The position numbers and the translations under genes are program-made. From positions 1-60,426 of the forward strand of contig JAHHIC010000096.1 of NCBI GenBank assembly GCA_019359035.1: a DNA stretch of 60,426 nucleotides, read 5' to 3'. Numbering within the stretch: the stretch's first letter is position 1; each line of letters opens with the position of its first letter. Positions 16,321-25,720 of this stretch are shown one piece after another. The notes under the pieces were generated by a model. The model had not been told where the DNA came from. It searched no databases and was given only the letters and a program-made list of their open reading frames with translations. The stretch comes from Scytonematopsis contorta HA4267-MV1 (GTDB lineage Bacteria; Cyanobacteriota; Cyanobacteriia; Cyanobacteriales; Nostocaceae).

Positions 16321-18651
16321 ATGCAGCAAGGATTAACCCTATTACTTCAGCTCGTATTAGAGTTAGCACCTGTAATTGCAACATTAGCGCAAAAGAAAAT
16401 CCCTCCAACTCTGGCTATAGCCGCGCAGGAGTTGCCGAAGGAAATTCAAAGAATAATTCAAACCGCTAGTAGTTCTAGTGAAGTCGTTAATTCCTCAGGA
16501 GATTTTGAGGAGCAGAAACTTCTTCAACAACAGTTAGCTTATTATGACAGACAAACAAAGTTAAAAGTTTCAGAACACGAACGGGAAACAGCATTAAAAT
16601 TACCCGAAGTTGACAAAATTCTTGATAATTGGCCTTTGCGATTATTCCCTTCGCAAATTTTAGAGTCTCATATCAATCATACGCGCACACCACTTAAGAT
16701 TTTTCTGGCTCCTCCCCAAATTAAATTTGACCAATTTGACGACCGACATGAAGGGGTTTCGGAAGTTGAGATTATGCTAGCAGAGGGATTACGAGATTTT
16801 TTAAATCATAATTATTCCCTCCATAATTCAACTCGTCCAACAGAGTTTTTGGCTGGTGCATGGGAAAGTAAACGATTTCACAGCGAATCAAGCATTAAAG
16901 CTTTATTCGGAATGCTAAAAACTGAGCCAATTTTAATTTTAGAGTCGGAAACAGATGGAGATTTTTTGAATTTTAGAATTGCTTATTGGGGTATTGGTCA
17001 AAACAATTATTACTACAAAACAATTTCGCGTCTCCCTTACAAAGAAATTGTTTATGATTCAGCCAAGTCTCGTGCTTTAGAATGGAGAAAAATTCGCGAT
17101 GAATTATTAATGTTAGGAGAAGATTTAGAAGAAATTAATAAGATTGGTGGCGATAATGTTGAGAATTTAGCTATTTTGGAAAAAGAGGAAAAATGGCAAT
17201 TTCAAGGTATTGATATTAGTAAATTATCTTTAAGCTATCATGTCAATCGTCAAGATATCGAAAGACTTTCTCAAGTGCTTGTAACTTGTCACTGTTTAGT
17301 AGCAGGTTGGATAGCGGATATTTATCATTTGGTACATCACGATGTACGTCCTTTTTTACCTGAATTGTTACCTAGCTTAATCAAAGAGGATTTGGACTTA
17401 CAATCGGTTAAAGCTATTGCTAATGGATATCAACAAGTGTATGATGCTTTGGAAGCTGAGCGATGTTATTGGGTTCCGGAGATGGCTTTGCAATTAGCTC
17501 ATAGTTTATCCAGTTTACCAGATACAACTTGGGCGCAAGAACAAATTGATTATTCGCTGAATACGTGGCTGCAATTACGACAAGTTTCATTACAGCAAGG
17601 ATTTAACCCACTTGCGGCTATGCAACATGCTGTCAGAATAGAAGACGAGGAATATGTAGAAAAATTAAGGGGTTATTTTGCTGTAATTGGTGATACCCAA
17701 AGTCTCGCTTATGTAGAGGAAATTTCGCAGGCTATCATAAATCTGAAACAGCAACGAAAACTCACTTATGCTTATGTAAAACACTGTTTGACAGGACATT
17801 CAGGTATAGTCACATCTATTGCCATAAGTAACGATGGGGAAACTTTGGTTAGTGGCTGTGCAGACAAAACTATTAAAGTCTGGAATTTACAAACGGGGAT
17901 ACTCATCCGTACTTTGAGTGGAGAAGTAGGAGAAGTGTCTTCCGTTGCAGTTAGTCCCAACGGTGATTTATTGGCTGTTGGTAGCAGCGCACATCCCAAA
18001 AGTAATGTAAAAGTGTGGAATCTTGCTACGGGTAAGTTACTGCATACCCTTTTGGGACACCAAAAACCCGTTAACTGTATAGCCATAAGTCCCGACGGAC
18101 TGATTCTTGCTAGCGGCAGCAACAAAATCAAAATTTGGAATTTGGAAAAAGGCGATCGCATTTGTACGTTGTGGCATTCATCCCCAGTGCATGATGCTGC
18201 AATTAGTCCAGATGGTACAATTTTGGTGAGTGCCAGTAGCGACCAGAAGATTCGACTGTGGAATCCTAAAAGTGGTGAACCATTACGTACTTTGTGCGGA
18301 CATACTGGAGAGGTAACAACTGTAGCGATAAGCCAAGATGGATTAACTTTAGTTAGTGGAAGCACAGATAAAACCATTAAAATTTGGGAATTAGATACGG
18401 GAAAAGTACGACAAACTCTAATTGGACATGACTTAGATATAAAATCCATAGCTCTAAGTCCCAATGGAGAAATTTTAGTTAGCGGTAGCGCTGACCAAAC
18501 AGTAAGAATTTGGCATTTAGATACAGGAGAATTACTACATGTTCTGACGGGACATTCTGCGGGGGTTAATTCTGTAGCTTTTAGCCCCGATGGTAAATTT
18601 ATTGCTAGTGGAAGCTCCGATAAAACTATCAATATTTGGCAACTGGCTTAA
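16321..18651 (+). CDS. WD40 repeat protein with unknown N-terminal half
   Basis: 776 residues. The N-terminal half begins with a hydrophobic helix (LTLLLQLVLELAPVIATLAQ), continues with a charged region containing KIFLAPPQIKFDQFD, and has no family I recognise. Residues about 490-776 form seven WD40 repeats ending in VWNL, IWNL or IWQL, enough for one closed propeller. Such proteins act as scaffolds. The HIP1 octamer at about 18153 lies inside the repeats. A long antisense frame (17772-18632) is a shadow. Confidence 0.85.
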   Translation: MQQGLTLLLQLVLELAPVIATLAQKKIPPTLAIAAQELPKEIQRIIQTASSSSEVVNSSGDFEEQKLLQQQLAYYDRQTKLKVSEHERETALKLPEVDKILDNWPLRLFPSQILESHINHTRTPLKIFLAPPQIKFDQFDDRHEGVSEVEIMLAEGLRDFLNHNYSLHNSTRPTEFLAGAWESKRFHSESSIKALFGMLKTEPILILESETDGDFLNFRIAYWGIGQNNYYYKTISRLPYKEIVYDSAKSRALEWRKIRDELLMLGEDLEEINKIGGDNVENLAILEKEEKWQFQGIDISKLSLSYHVNRQDIERLSQVLVTCHCLVAGWIADIYHLVHHDVRPFLPELLPSLIKEDLDLQSVKAIANGYQQVYDALEAERCYWVPEMALQLAHSLSSLPDTTWAQEQIDYSLNTWLQLRQVSLQQGFNPLAAMQHAVRIEDEEYVEKLRGYFAVIGDTQSLAYVEEISQAIINLKQQRKLTYAYVKHCLTGHSGIVTSIAISNDGETLVSGCADKTIKVWNLQTGILIRTLSGEVGEVSSVAVSPNGDLLAVGSSAHPKSNVKVWNLATGKLLHTLLGHQKPVNCIAISPDGLILASGSNKIKIWNLEKGDRICTLWHSSPVHDAAISPDGTILVSASSDQKIRLWNPKSGEPLRTLCGHTGEVTTVAISQDGLTLVSGSTDKTIKIWELDTGKVRQTLIGHDLDIKSIALSPNGEILVSGSADQTVRIWHLDTGELLHVLTGHSAGVNSVAFSPDGKFIASGSSDKTINIWQLA

Positions 18652-18733
18652 CTCAATGCCATTGCGAGGAGGAACGCAATGACAGGAAAGTGTAAAATCA
18701 AAACTAGGAACGTCAAAATTGGAGAAACCAGGG

Positions 18734-19456
18734 TTGCGTACACTAGGAGTAAACATTGACCACATCGCTACTATTCGTCAAGCAAGACGAACAGTAGAAC
18801 CAGACCCCATTGCAGCAGCAGTACTCGCAGAACTAGCGGGAGCAGATGGTATAACAGCGCACTTACGGGAAGACCGACGACACATTCAAGACCGCGACGT
18901 ACGTTTATTGCGGCAGACAGTCAGAACCCACCTCAACCTAGAAATGGCAGCCACCGACGAAATGGTAGCCATAGCCCTAGACATTAAACCAGATTATGTA
19001 ACCCTAGTACCCGAACGTCGCGAAGAAGTGACCACAGAAGGTGGATTAGATATAGCGGGTCAAATTGTTAGAATCGGAGAAGTCGTCAATAAATTGCAAA
19101 GCGCGGGAATTCCCGTTAGCCTATTTATCGACGCCGACCCAGCACAAATAGAAGCCTCTGTCAAGGTGCAAGCCAAATTTATTGAACTGCACACAGGAAG
19201 ATATGCAGAAGCTGGGGACGAAACAAACCGCAAGCAGGAATTAGCCGTCCTGCAAACAGGGTGCGAGCAAGCGATAAAATCCGGATTGCGAGTCAACGCA
19301 GGACATGGACTCACATACTGGAACGTTTATCCTGTAGCTTGTCTCCCAGGAATGGAAGAATTAAATATAGGGCATACTATCATCAGTCGGGCAGCCTTAG
19401 TCGGTATGGAAAGAGCCGTCCGAGAGATGAAATTAGCCATGCGAGGGGAATTTTAA
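18734..19456 (+). CDS. pdxJ: Pyridoxine 5'-phosphate synthase
   Basis: PdxJ condenses 1-deoxyxylulose 5-phosphate with 3-amino-2-oxopropyl phosphate to pyridoxine 5'-phosphate (DXP-dependent vitamin B6 pathway). It is nearly full length, with the hallmark starts [49 protein letters not shown] and GHGLTYWNV. There is no ATG at the N-terminus. I prefer TTG 18734 (reads [10 protein letters not shown], 240 residues) because the family starts there and GGAG lies 9 bases upstream; TTG 18719 is the alternative. Confidence 0.95.
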   Translation: MRTLGVNIDHIATIRQARRTVEPDPIAAAVLAELAGADGITAHLREDRRHIQDRDVRLLRQTVRTHLNLEMAATDEMVAIALDIKPDYVTLVPERREEVTTEGGLDIAGQIVRIGEVVNKLQSAGIPVSLFIDADPAQIEASVKVQAKFIELHTGRYAEAGDETNRKQELAVLQTGCEQAIKSGLRVNAGHGLTYWNVYPVACLPGMEELNIGHTIISRAALVGMERAVREMKLAMRGEF

Positions 19457-19543
19457 CAGTTTTTGGCAGGCTAATAACTGCTTGCGGCATTCAAAAAGTT
19501 TCCGTATTTGTTAATACCGCAAGTCAACTTTATCGCAAATTCT

Positions 19544-20356
19544 ATGACCGCAACAAAACCAAACAATTTGCCACTTTGGGTACAAGATAGAGATACAGTA
19601 ATTGCCAATAGCACCAATGCCGAATGGCGCTACGGCAAACCCCCAGACTATACAGAATCAAAAGAGGGCTTAGCCAAAGAAAGCACCTGCAACCACCCAG
19701 AAGGTTCTTTAGAAGACCTAGTGCAAAACTTGGTCAGAAGCTTTGAGTTAGAAGTATCATTCAAAACTAACCCCACACAATGGTTATCAGTAGTCAATGA
19801 CCAATTTAGAATGAGTAGCAACGGAGGAAAAGACTACAAAGCCGAAGACGTAGCAGTAGCAGGTACATATAACTTATTTATTACCGATACAGAACACTAC
19901 AAACCCAGAGAAGAAACCTTTGAATCATCTGGGAAACTATTCCGAACAGCTTTCCCCAAAGGCTTTCTTTGGGAAGTACTAGAAGTATATTCCAGCCCAC
20001 CAAATGTTACATTTAAATGGCGGCACTGGGGAACATTTACTGGAGAATACAAAGGTCACGCAGCCACAGGTGAAACAGTAGAAATAATTGGAATGAGTCT
20101 AGCTAGGGTTAGCGAAGACCTGAAAATTATCTCAGTAGAACACTACTTTGACAACACAGCCTTTTTCACCAAGCTAACATCCGGTAGCAAAGGAAACGAT
20201 TCTAACTCCCAGCAAACAGCAAACATCAACTCATATGCTAGTTTCGGAAGCTCAGGCTTATGGGGTATGATAAAACGCATTTGGAGCTGGAAGCAACAAC
20301 CAGAAAATGTGAAACTTCAAACAGCAACTTGTCCATTCCGTTCTCTAGTTAGATAA
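19544..20356 (+). CDS. SnoaL-like protein resembling plant pathogen-related protein
   Basis: 270 residues from ATG 19544. The middle reads like the SnoaL-fold plant and fungal pathogen-related proteins: RYGKPPDY, HPEGSLEDLVQNLVRSFELE, then FPKGFLWEVLEVYSSPPNVT and FKWRHWGTFTGEYKGH. SnoaL-fold proteins include polyketide cyclases and many non-enzymatic members. The C-terminal 60 residues (rich in S, N and W) are outside the domain. It follows pdxJ by 87 bases on the same strand. Function unknown. Confidence 0.7.
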   Translation: MTATKPNNLPLWVQDRDTVIANSTNAEWRYGKPPDYTESKEGLAKESTCNHPEGSLEDLVQNLVRSFELEVSFKTNPTQWLSVVNDQFRMSSNGGKDYKAEDVAVAGTYNLFITDTEHYKPREETFESSGKLFRTAFPKGFLWEVLEVYSSPPNVTFKWRHWGTFTGEYKGHAATGETVEIIGMSLARVSEDLKIISVEHYFDNTAFFTKLTSGSKGNDSNSQQTANINSYASFGSSGLWGMIKRIWSWKQQPENVKLQTATCPFRSLVR

Positions 20357-20523
20357 TCTCTATGAAGGAAGAAGGAAGAAAGAAGAAGGAAGAAAAAACA
20401 TTTGCTGGAGAATTTAATTTAAACTCCGAAGCAACTGTTTGCGAGAATATATACCCTCCTCCCTCTTTCCTCTTTGTTCGGACTTCTTCCTTACTAATCA
20501 AACGTAAACAAAAAAGGATTGAG

Positions 20524-20853
20524 ATGACAACATATTATTACGCTTTAGCCTCTAAACATTTTCTTTTAGAAGAAGAACCTTTAGAAGAAGTTTTGCGAGA
20601 ACGAACCCGTTATTACCATGAAAACGAAAAAGAAATTGATTTTTGGCTGATTCAACAACCCGCATTTTTGGAAGCACCTTCTATGGCCTCCATCAAAGCC
20701 AAATGTCCTCAGCCAGCAGCAGCAATTGTTTCCACAAATTCTCAATTTATCACCTGGTTAAAACTCCGTTTAGAGTACGTAGCCACCGGAGAATTTCAGG
20801 CACCTTCAGAAACAATTCCTGATGCTTTAGCATCATTAGCTACAGTGTCTTAG
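20524..20853 (+). CDS. ycf54: Ycf54, Mg-protoporphyrin IX monomethyl ester cyclase auxiliary protein
   Basis: 109 residues from ATG 20524, matching the family start MTTYYYALAS. Conserved segments seen: FLLEEEPLEEVLRERTR, EKEIDFWLIQQPAFLEAP, KCPQPAAAIVSTN and FITWLKLRLEYV. Ycf54 partners the oxygen-dependent cyclase AcsF (CycI) that forms the chlorophyll E ring. AcsF is not in this window. The frame is open upstream through a purine-rich GAAGGAAGAAG tract (20362-20523), which is not part of the protein. Confidence 0.95.
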   Translation: MTTYYYALASKHFLLEEEPLEEVLRERTRYYHENEKEIDFWLIQQPAFLEAPSMASIKAKCPQPAAAIVSTNSQFITWLKLRLEYVATGEFQAPSETIPDALASLATVS

Positions 20854-21022
20854 AGTGGGGAGTTGGGAGTGGGGAGTGGGGAGTGGGGGAATGAGGGAGA
20901 TTAGGGAGATTAGGGGAATTACGGAGATTAAAAAAGTAACAATTATTACTTTTTTATCCTCCTCATCCTCCCCATATTCCCATCCCCACTCCCCACTCCC
21001 CACTCCCAACTCCCCACTCCAC
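20854..21022. repeat. Giant hairpin of heptameric GTGGGGA repeats
   Basis: The tandem AGTGGGGAGTTGGGAGTGGG units at 20854-20889 are mirrored by CCCCACTCCCCACTCCCAAC units at 20982-21022. Inside them lies a second stem AAAAAAGTAA/TTACTTTTTT. The spacer between ycf54 and the next gene can fold almost end to end. The same heptamer entered the coding sequence of the histidine kinase at 30580-30670. Confidence 0.8.
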
Positions 21023-21062
21023 TCCCCAAATTTTTTATCGTGATGGTGTAGAGGAGAAAAGG

Positions 21063-21752
21063 ATGAGTGCAACTTTGTGGCGAAAATTACGTATTATACC
21101 AACCGTAGTAGCGCTGGCAGTAGTGGGATTAAGTGGTAGCATTAGTAGAACCACAGCCCAAGGAAGTATACCCAGCTGCAAACCCCCTAGCACTGGAGAA
21201 TACCTTTTATTAGTCATTAGCCCAACAACAGATAATCAAAATCAATTGCGTCGAGCTTTACCCAGTGACCTAAAAACAAGTGTTTGTAGATACCTTAACG
21301 AGACAGTAACACGCATTGCTGGATTTGATAAAGTAGACGATGCTAATCGTTGGGCAAAGTATGTCAATCAAATTGCGGGTTTATCTGCAATTATTACTAC
21401 TAAACAAGGTGCAGGTACACCAGTTGCTCAACAACCCAAACCACAACCAAAACCACAACAAAAACCACAGCTAGAAACAGCCAACTTTAAACCTCAACCT
21501 CTGGGTCCTGGCTTTGCTGTATTGGTAGAATATTTTAATCGTCCAGAACTTGTTTCTCAAGTAGGACAAGTTGTAAAAGGAGACGTTGGTTTTGTTTCCT
21601 ACGGACAACGTCCTTACTTGCTAGCTCTTTACACCACTACCCAGAAAGAAGCATACGACACATTACAAAGGCTAACAGACCGTGGCTTCTTTGCTGTAGT
21701 CGCAGACAGTCGTAAAGTTATGTTGTTACGTCGTGCGGTTGTGCAGCAGTAA
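21063..21752 (+). CDS. Secreted hypothetical protein with Pro/Gln linker
   Basis: 229 residues, with GAGGAGAAAAGG just before the ATG. Signal peptide about 1-33 (ending TTAQG). The N-terminal domain contains YLLLVISPTTDNQNQLRRAL and two Cys; a PKPQPKPQQKPQ linker follows; the C-terminal domain (FAVLVEYFNRPELVSQV ... PYLLALYTTTQKEAYDTLQRL) looks like two related alpha/beta modules, somewhat like SPOR-type repeats. No named family. Probably periplasmic. Confidence 0.65.
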   Translation: MSATLWRKLRIIPTVVALAVVGLSGSISRTTAQGSIPSCKPPSTGEYLLLVISPTTDNQNQLRRALPSDLKTSVCRYLNETVTRIAGFDKVDDANRWAKYVNQIAGLSAIITTKQGAGTPVAQQPKPQPKPQQKPQLETANFKPQPLGPGFAVLVEYFNRPELVSQVGQVVKGDVGFVSYGQRPYLLALYTTTQKEAYDTLQRLTDRGFFAVVADSRKVMLLRRAVVQQ

Positions 21753-21756
21753 TTAG

Positions 21757-21898
21757 TAATGGGTAATTGGTAATTGGTAATTGGTGATTGGTAATTGGTA
21801 ATTGGTAATTGGTAATTGGTAATTGGTAATTGGTAATTGGTGATTGGGAATTGCTTTACTTTTATGACTATTACCCATTACCGATTACCCATTACCAT
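21757..21898. repeat. TTGGTAA heptamer array with inverse copy
   Basis: About twelve head-to-tail GGTAATT heptamers (21764-21845, occasionally GGTGATT) are followed by the inverse words ATTACCCATTACC (21868-21898). It lies between converging genes and can form a long hairpin. Confidence 0.85.
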
Positions 21899-21900
21899 TT

Positions 21901-22356
21901 TCAATAAGCAGCTGTTGCTAGCCAAGAAATAGTTACTCCTAAAATTGAACCGACTATCACCTGAAAAGGTGTGTGTCCCAATAATTCTTTAAGACGGTCT
22001 TGACTAAACTCGTGTTTTTCATCAAATAGTTCGTCAATCATTTGATTTAAAATACGAGCTTGTTTACCCGCAGCTTGACGCACTCCCGCAGCATCATACA
22101 TAACAATAATGGCAAACACTATCGCTAAAGCAAATTCTGGCGTTTGCCAACCCATAGTTTGTCCCACACCCGCAGCCAAAGCTGTCACAAAAGCGGAGTG
22201 AGCGCTGGGCATACCTCCTGTAGTGACAAAAACTTGTACATTCAGTTTACGATTTCTAATTACATCGATAACTAACTTTATGCCTTGGGCAAGTAAGCAA
22301 GCTGCCAAGGCAATCATCAGTACCCGATTGTCAAATATGTCACTTATGTCCCGCAT
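21901..22356 (-). CDS. Divergent PAP2-family membrane protein
   Basis: 151 residues with about four hydrophobic segments and the conserved FVTTGGMPSAHSAFVTALA motif, plus DAAGVRQAAGKQA, of the DUF212/YuiD group (divergent PAP2, related to vanadium haloperoxidase and acid phosphatase folds). The SAHS element corresponds to the PAP2 active-site region, but substrates are unknown. It lies downstream of crtE and folD on the same strand and may be co-transcribed. Confidence 0.9.
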   Translation of the reverse strand: MRDISDIFDNRVLMIALAACLLAQGIKLVIDVIRNRKLNVQVFVTTGGMPSAHSAFVTALAAGVGQTMGWQTPEFALAIVFAIIVMYDAAGVRQAAGKQARILNQMIDELFDEKHEFSQDRLKELLGHTPFQVIVGSILGVTISWLATAAY

Positions 22357-22482
22357 GTTTTTTTCGCTAAGGGTTGTCCGAGAAACAAAATACGTCCTTT
22401 AAATTCAAAATTTAAAGTGAGAAGTGAAAATTGCAAAGCTAAATTTTTGCATTTTGAATCTTAAACTTTTAAATTAGATTTT

Positions 22483-23409
22483 TTAGTGGTTGCGACTTGT
22501 GATAAAGTGGGCAAGAGCGATTAAAGGCTGAGCTTTTTCTCCGTAGGAATTTAATTCAGTGCAAGCCTCCTCAATTAATTTTTCAGCTTGTTTTTGAGAT
22601 TCTTCCAATCCCCATAACTTAGGATAAGTAACTTTTTGGGCTTTTTGGTCTTTGCCTGCAGTCTTACCTAGTTGCTCATTGGTCGCAGTTATATCTAAAA
22701 TATCGTCGATAATCTGAAACGCTAAACCAATATTTTGGGAATAGCGAGTTAATTTTTGTATATCATCGGGAGAGGCTCCAGCTATAATTCCCCCACATAC
22801 CACACAAGCCTCTAATAAAGCACCAGTTTTGTGGTTATGAATAAAAGTCAGAGTTTCCAAAGTGGTGTCAGATTTCCCTTCCGATTCTAAATCTACCACT
22901 TGACCACCAACTAAACCAGCAGCTCCTACAGCACGTCCTAAACGAGCGACAACTTGTAATAATCTATCCAAGGGTACATTTTGAGTTCGAGTAGCGACAT
23001 ATTCAAAGGCATAAGCTAATAAACCATCCCCAGCTAAAATCGCAATATCGTCACCATAAATTTTATGGTTAGTTAATTTACCTCGACGATAATCATCATT
23101 ATCCATTGCGGGTAGGTCATCATGAATCAACGACATTGTGTGAATCATTTCCACTGCACAAGCCGTTGGCATCGACATTTCGATAGTACCACCCATCATT
23201 TCACATGTAGCAAGGCAAAGAATGGGACGTAAACGCTTACCACCAGCTAACAGCGAATAACGCATCGACTCGTAAATTTTATCTGGATAACTCATTGGTA
23301 GAGACTTATCCAAAGCGTCTTCACAAAGCTTTTGTCGTGCTTTCAAATAAACCATAAGGTCAAAAGACGCCATTTTACCAGGTTTGTGAGCGTTATCTGT
23401 AGCTACCAT
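22483..23409 (-). CDS. crtE: Geranylgeranyl diphosphate synthase
   Basis: 308 residues from ATG 23409 ([11 protein letters not shown]). It makes GGPP from IPP and allylic diphosphates for carotenoids, phytol and quinones. Both Asp-rich motifs are clear: DDLPAMD (first) and DDILD (second), with GGKRLRP and [10 protein letters not shown]. The frame continues upstream through AATTCGC heptamers (23472-23510), which I exclude. It follows folD on the same strand by about 108 bases. Confidence 0.95.
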   Translation of the reverse strand: MVATDNAHKPGKMASFDLMVYLKARQKLCEDALDKSLPMSYPDKIYESMRYSLLAGGKRLRPILCLATCEMMGGTIEMSMPTACAVEMIHTMSLIHDDLPAMDNDDYRRGKLTNHKIYGDDIAILAGDGLLAYAFEYVATRTQNVPLDRLLQVVARLGRAVGAAGLVGGQVVDLESEGKSDTTLETLTFIHNHKTGALLEACVVCGGIIAGASPDDIQKLTRYSQNIGLAFQIIDDILDITATNEQLGKTAGKDQKAQKVTYPKLWGLEESQKQAEKLIEEACTELNSYGEKAQPLIALAHFITSRNH

Positions 23410-23471
23410 CTTAGAATCCTTGATTTGCTTTATTTCACGTAACAATTTTAAAAGAAACAGGGGACAGGAAA

Positions 23472-23516
23472 GCAATTCGCAATTCGCAATTCGCAATTCG
23501 CAATTACGAATTACCA
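23472..23516. repeat. AATTCGC heptamer array
   Basis: About five tandem CAATTCG units lie between folD and crtE. They create a false N-terminal extension ([15 protein letters not shown]) in the crtE frame. Confidence 0.8.
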
Positions 23517-23517
23517 A

Positions 23518-24402
23518 TTACCCATTAGCAGTCAACTTCTTAGAATAACTATCAACTGTATTCTGTAACAATAAAGCGACAGTCATTTGTCCTACACCCC
23601 CAGGAACTGGTGTAATGTAAGAAGCGACAGCACAACAAGGCTCAAAATCAACATCTCCGACTAAACGGCTTTTTCCATCAGCATCAGTCACACGATTTAT
23701 TCCCACATCTACCACAACTGCTCCCGGTTTCACCATATCTGCTTTTATCATTCCTGGTTTACCGACTGCTGCGACTAAAATATCAGCATTTTTGGTTACA
23801 GCAGCTAAGTCTGAGGTACGGGAATGAGCTATAGTCACAGTCGCATCAGCTTCTAATAACATTAGCGCTTGAGGTTTACCTACCAAAATGCTGCGTCCTA
23901 ACACCACAGCCTGTTTACCTTTTACGGAAATATTATATTCCTGTAAAAGTCGCATAACTCCAGCAGGAGTGCAACTGCGTAAACCGGATTCACCTCGAAC
24001 CAGTCGTCCCAAATTCACGGGATGTAATCCGTCAGCGTCTTTATCTGGATGAATTTGGTGCAACAGTTCCACAGCGTCCAAATGGTTTGGTAGGGGTAGT
24101 TGTACGAGAATACCATCTACCCGTTCATCTTTGTTCAGTTGTTCAATAACTTCTTCTAGTTCATTTTGGGTTGTTTCCGTCGGAAAATGTTTACCAAAAG
24201 AAGCGATACCCACTTTAGCACATGCTTTTTCCTTATTGCGTACATAAGCTGCGGAAGCGGGGTTATCACCAACCATTAGCACCGCTAAACCTGGTGGTCT
24301 TCCTATTTTTGGTTGTAATTTGGTAATGCGTTCCAGCAATTCCTGCTGAATTTTTGCCGAAATTGCTTTACCATCAATCAGTTTAGCTGTTTTTGTTTGC
24401 AT
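23518..24402 (-). CDS. folD: Bifunctional methylenetetrahydrofolate dehydrogenase/cyclohydrolase
   Basis: 294 residues, typical for FolD, which interconverts 5,10-methylene-THF, methenyl-THF and 10-formyl-THF using NADP. Visible: the catalytic-Lys motif [36 protein letters not shown], the Rossmann [11 protein letters not shown] and the C-terminal [10 protein letters not shown]. The last is usually PGGVGPMT, so a Pro to Gln change is present. Start ATG 24402. Ordinary housekeeping gene. Confidence 0.96.
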   Translation of the reverse strand: MQTKTAKLIDGKAISAKIQQELLERITKLQPKIGRPPGLAVLMVGDNPASAAYVRNKEKACAKVGIASFGKHFPTETTQNELEEVIEQLNKDERVDGILVQLPLPNHLDAVELLHQIHPDKDADGLHPVNLGRLVRGESGLRSCTPAGVMRLLQEYNISVKGKQAVVLGRSILVGKPQALMLLEADATVTIAHSRTSDLAAVTKNADILVAAVGKPGMIKADMVKPGAVVVDVGINRVTDADGKSRLVGDVDFEPCCAVASYITPVPGGVGQMTVALLLQNTVDSYSKKLTANG

Positions 24403-24579
24403 TTAAATTCTCCGTTGTCAACACACCAATATACATCTTCCCATTGAGGTGTGTGAGATTTAAGAGTTTTGAGAAGTATGTTTATGCCACCACAAAGCGT
24501 AGTATTAATGGAAACTCATTCGTTAAAATTTGCGACAAAGCTAGTACCGATGCCAAAATTAAATTCACAAAAGGGTGTT

Positions 24580-24990
24580 ATGGTGTCTAAAAAAATCTCG
24601 CGTCCTGTTATCTTCTACCTTTTACCCTTTAGCTTTTGCCTTCTAACAGGACTGCTCGGTTGTGCTAGTGTAGGTCAGTATGGGATTCAAGCCGTAGGTG
24701 ATAATGTTACGCCTATTCAAAAACTTAAAACACAAAAAGATAAGTCTAGCGTTTACCTCCAAGGCAAAGTTGAAAAGGTAGTCCCATTGTTACAGCAGCA
24801 AAAAGTCTATCAACTCAGTGATTCTACTGGGAAAATTTGGGTAATAACCAAGCAAAACAACCTTAAAGTAAAAGACCAGGTTTTAATTAAGGGTGTACTT
24901 CGCTACAAAAGTATCCCTGTAGGAGGTAAAGAGCTTGGAGAATTTTATGTAGAAGAGCAGCAACAATTAGAACATCGAGATGGTAGCTAA
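24580..24990 (+). CDS. OB-fold lipoprotein
   Basis: 136 residues from ATG 24580 (MVSKKISRPVIFYLLPFSF), with AAGGG just upstream; earlier in-frame starts would bury the signal peptide. The lipobox LTGLLGC gives an N-terminal lipidated Cys. The rest resembles a small OB-fold: YLQGKVEKVVPLLQQQKVYQ, WVITKQNN, KDQVLIKGVLRYKSI. Such cyanobacterial lipoproteins are unstudied. Confidence 0.7.
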   Translation: MVSKKISRPVIFYLLPFSFCLLTGLLGCASVGQYGIQAVGDNVTPIQKLKTQKDKSSVYLQGKVEKVVPLLQQQKVYQLSDSTGKIWVITKQNNLKVKDQVLIKGVLRYKSIPVGGKELGEFYVEEQQQLEHRDGS

Positions 24991-25020
24991 ACAGCATTAG
25001 TAAAATTTAAATAAAGATTT

Positions 25021-25491
25021 ATGAACAATCAACTGAACAATCAACCGAACAATCAACTAAGGCAAGTAGCGGTTGCTATTCTTTATCAAGAAAACAAATT
25101 TCTCATGCAATTACGCGATGATATACCAGATATTGCATGGCCTGGTTATTGGGGATTATTTGGTGGGCATATAGAGCCAGGAGAAACACCCCATGCAGCG
25201 GTGAAACGAGAAATTATCGAGGAAATCGGTTACACATTACCTCAGTTTTCTGAGTTTGGCTGTTATTCTGGCTGTTTTAACGATGACATGGTGGAGCGTC
25301 ATGTTTTTTTTGCGCCATTATTTGTGGAATTAAATCAATTGATTTTAAATGAAGGTTGGGATATGGGGTTATTAGCTAAAGAAGATATCAAGCAAGGTAA
25401 ATTTTACTCCCATAAGGCTGAGGAACTACGACCTATAATTCCTCATTATCAGAATATATTATTGGATTTTGTTGAAAGGTTTGATTGTTGA
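25021..25491 (+). CDS. NUDIX hydrolase
   Basis: 156 residues. The Nudix box is complete: GGHIEPGETPHAAVKREIIEEIGY (G-x5-E-x7-RE-x-x-EE-x-G). The N-terminus repeats NNQLNNQPNNQL, then an MTH1-like beta strand VAVAILYQENKFLMQL. It hydrolyses a nucleoside-diphosphate-linked substrate that cannot be deduced. The stop codon falls in a TTGATTGTTGACGG intergenic repeat, so the last residues may be repeat-derived. Confidence 0.92.
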   Translation: MNNQLNNQPNNQLRQVAVAILYQENKFLMQLRDDIPDIAWPGYWGLFGGHIEPGETPHAAVKREIIEEIGYTLPQFSEFGCYSGCFNDDMVERHVFFAPLFVELNQLILNEGWDMGLLAKEDIKQGKFYSHKAEELRPIIPHYQNILLDFVERFDC

Positions 25492-25534
25492 CGGTTGACT
25501 GTTGACCAGGAGAAGACGGTACTGTCAGATTATA

Positions 25535-25603
25535 GAACCGCAATGGTCAGCCCTTAGCTAAACCTTTTAAAGGTCATCAAGGTTACGTATATTCAGTAGC
25601 AAA
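25535..25603 (+). pseudogene. WD40 repeat fragment
   Basis: One frame reads NGQPLAKPFKGHQGYVYSVA, which fits the start of a WD40 repeat (G-H-x-x-x-V-x-S-V-A). It has no start, no end and no neighbouring repeats, so it is a scrap of a WD40 gene, perhaps a former partner of the ATPase that follows. Confidence 0.5.
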
Positions 25604-25720
25604 GTTAAAGCTGCATAGCTTTTACGCTCATTGGCGAAACTAAATAATCAAAGTTTAGCGTTATTACTCGCCCATATGCACTACACTGTTCGTGTTACAG
25701 CAAATTTAGGCTCCATTGTT

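Noticed and set aside
17772-18632. A 286-residue open frame on the reverse strand
   Set aside because: It lies wholly antisense to the WD40 repeats and its regular composition mirrors them; no ribosome-binding site or family is visible.
20362-20523. Long N-terminal extension of Ycf54
   Set aside because: The extension is a purine-rich GAAGGAAGAA tract and ordinary spacer; the family starts at MTTYYYALAS, 20524.
23410-23517. N-terminal extension of CrtE
   Set aside because: Encoded by AATTCGC heptamers; relatives begin near MVATDN.
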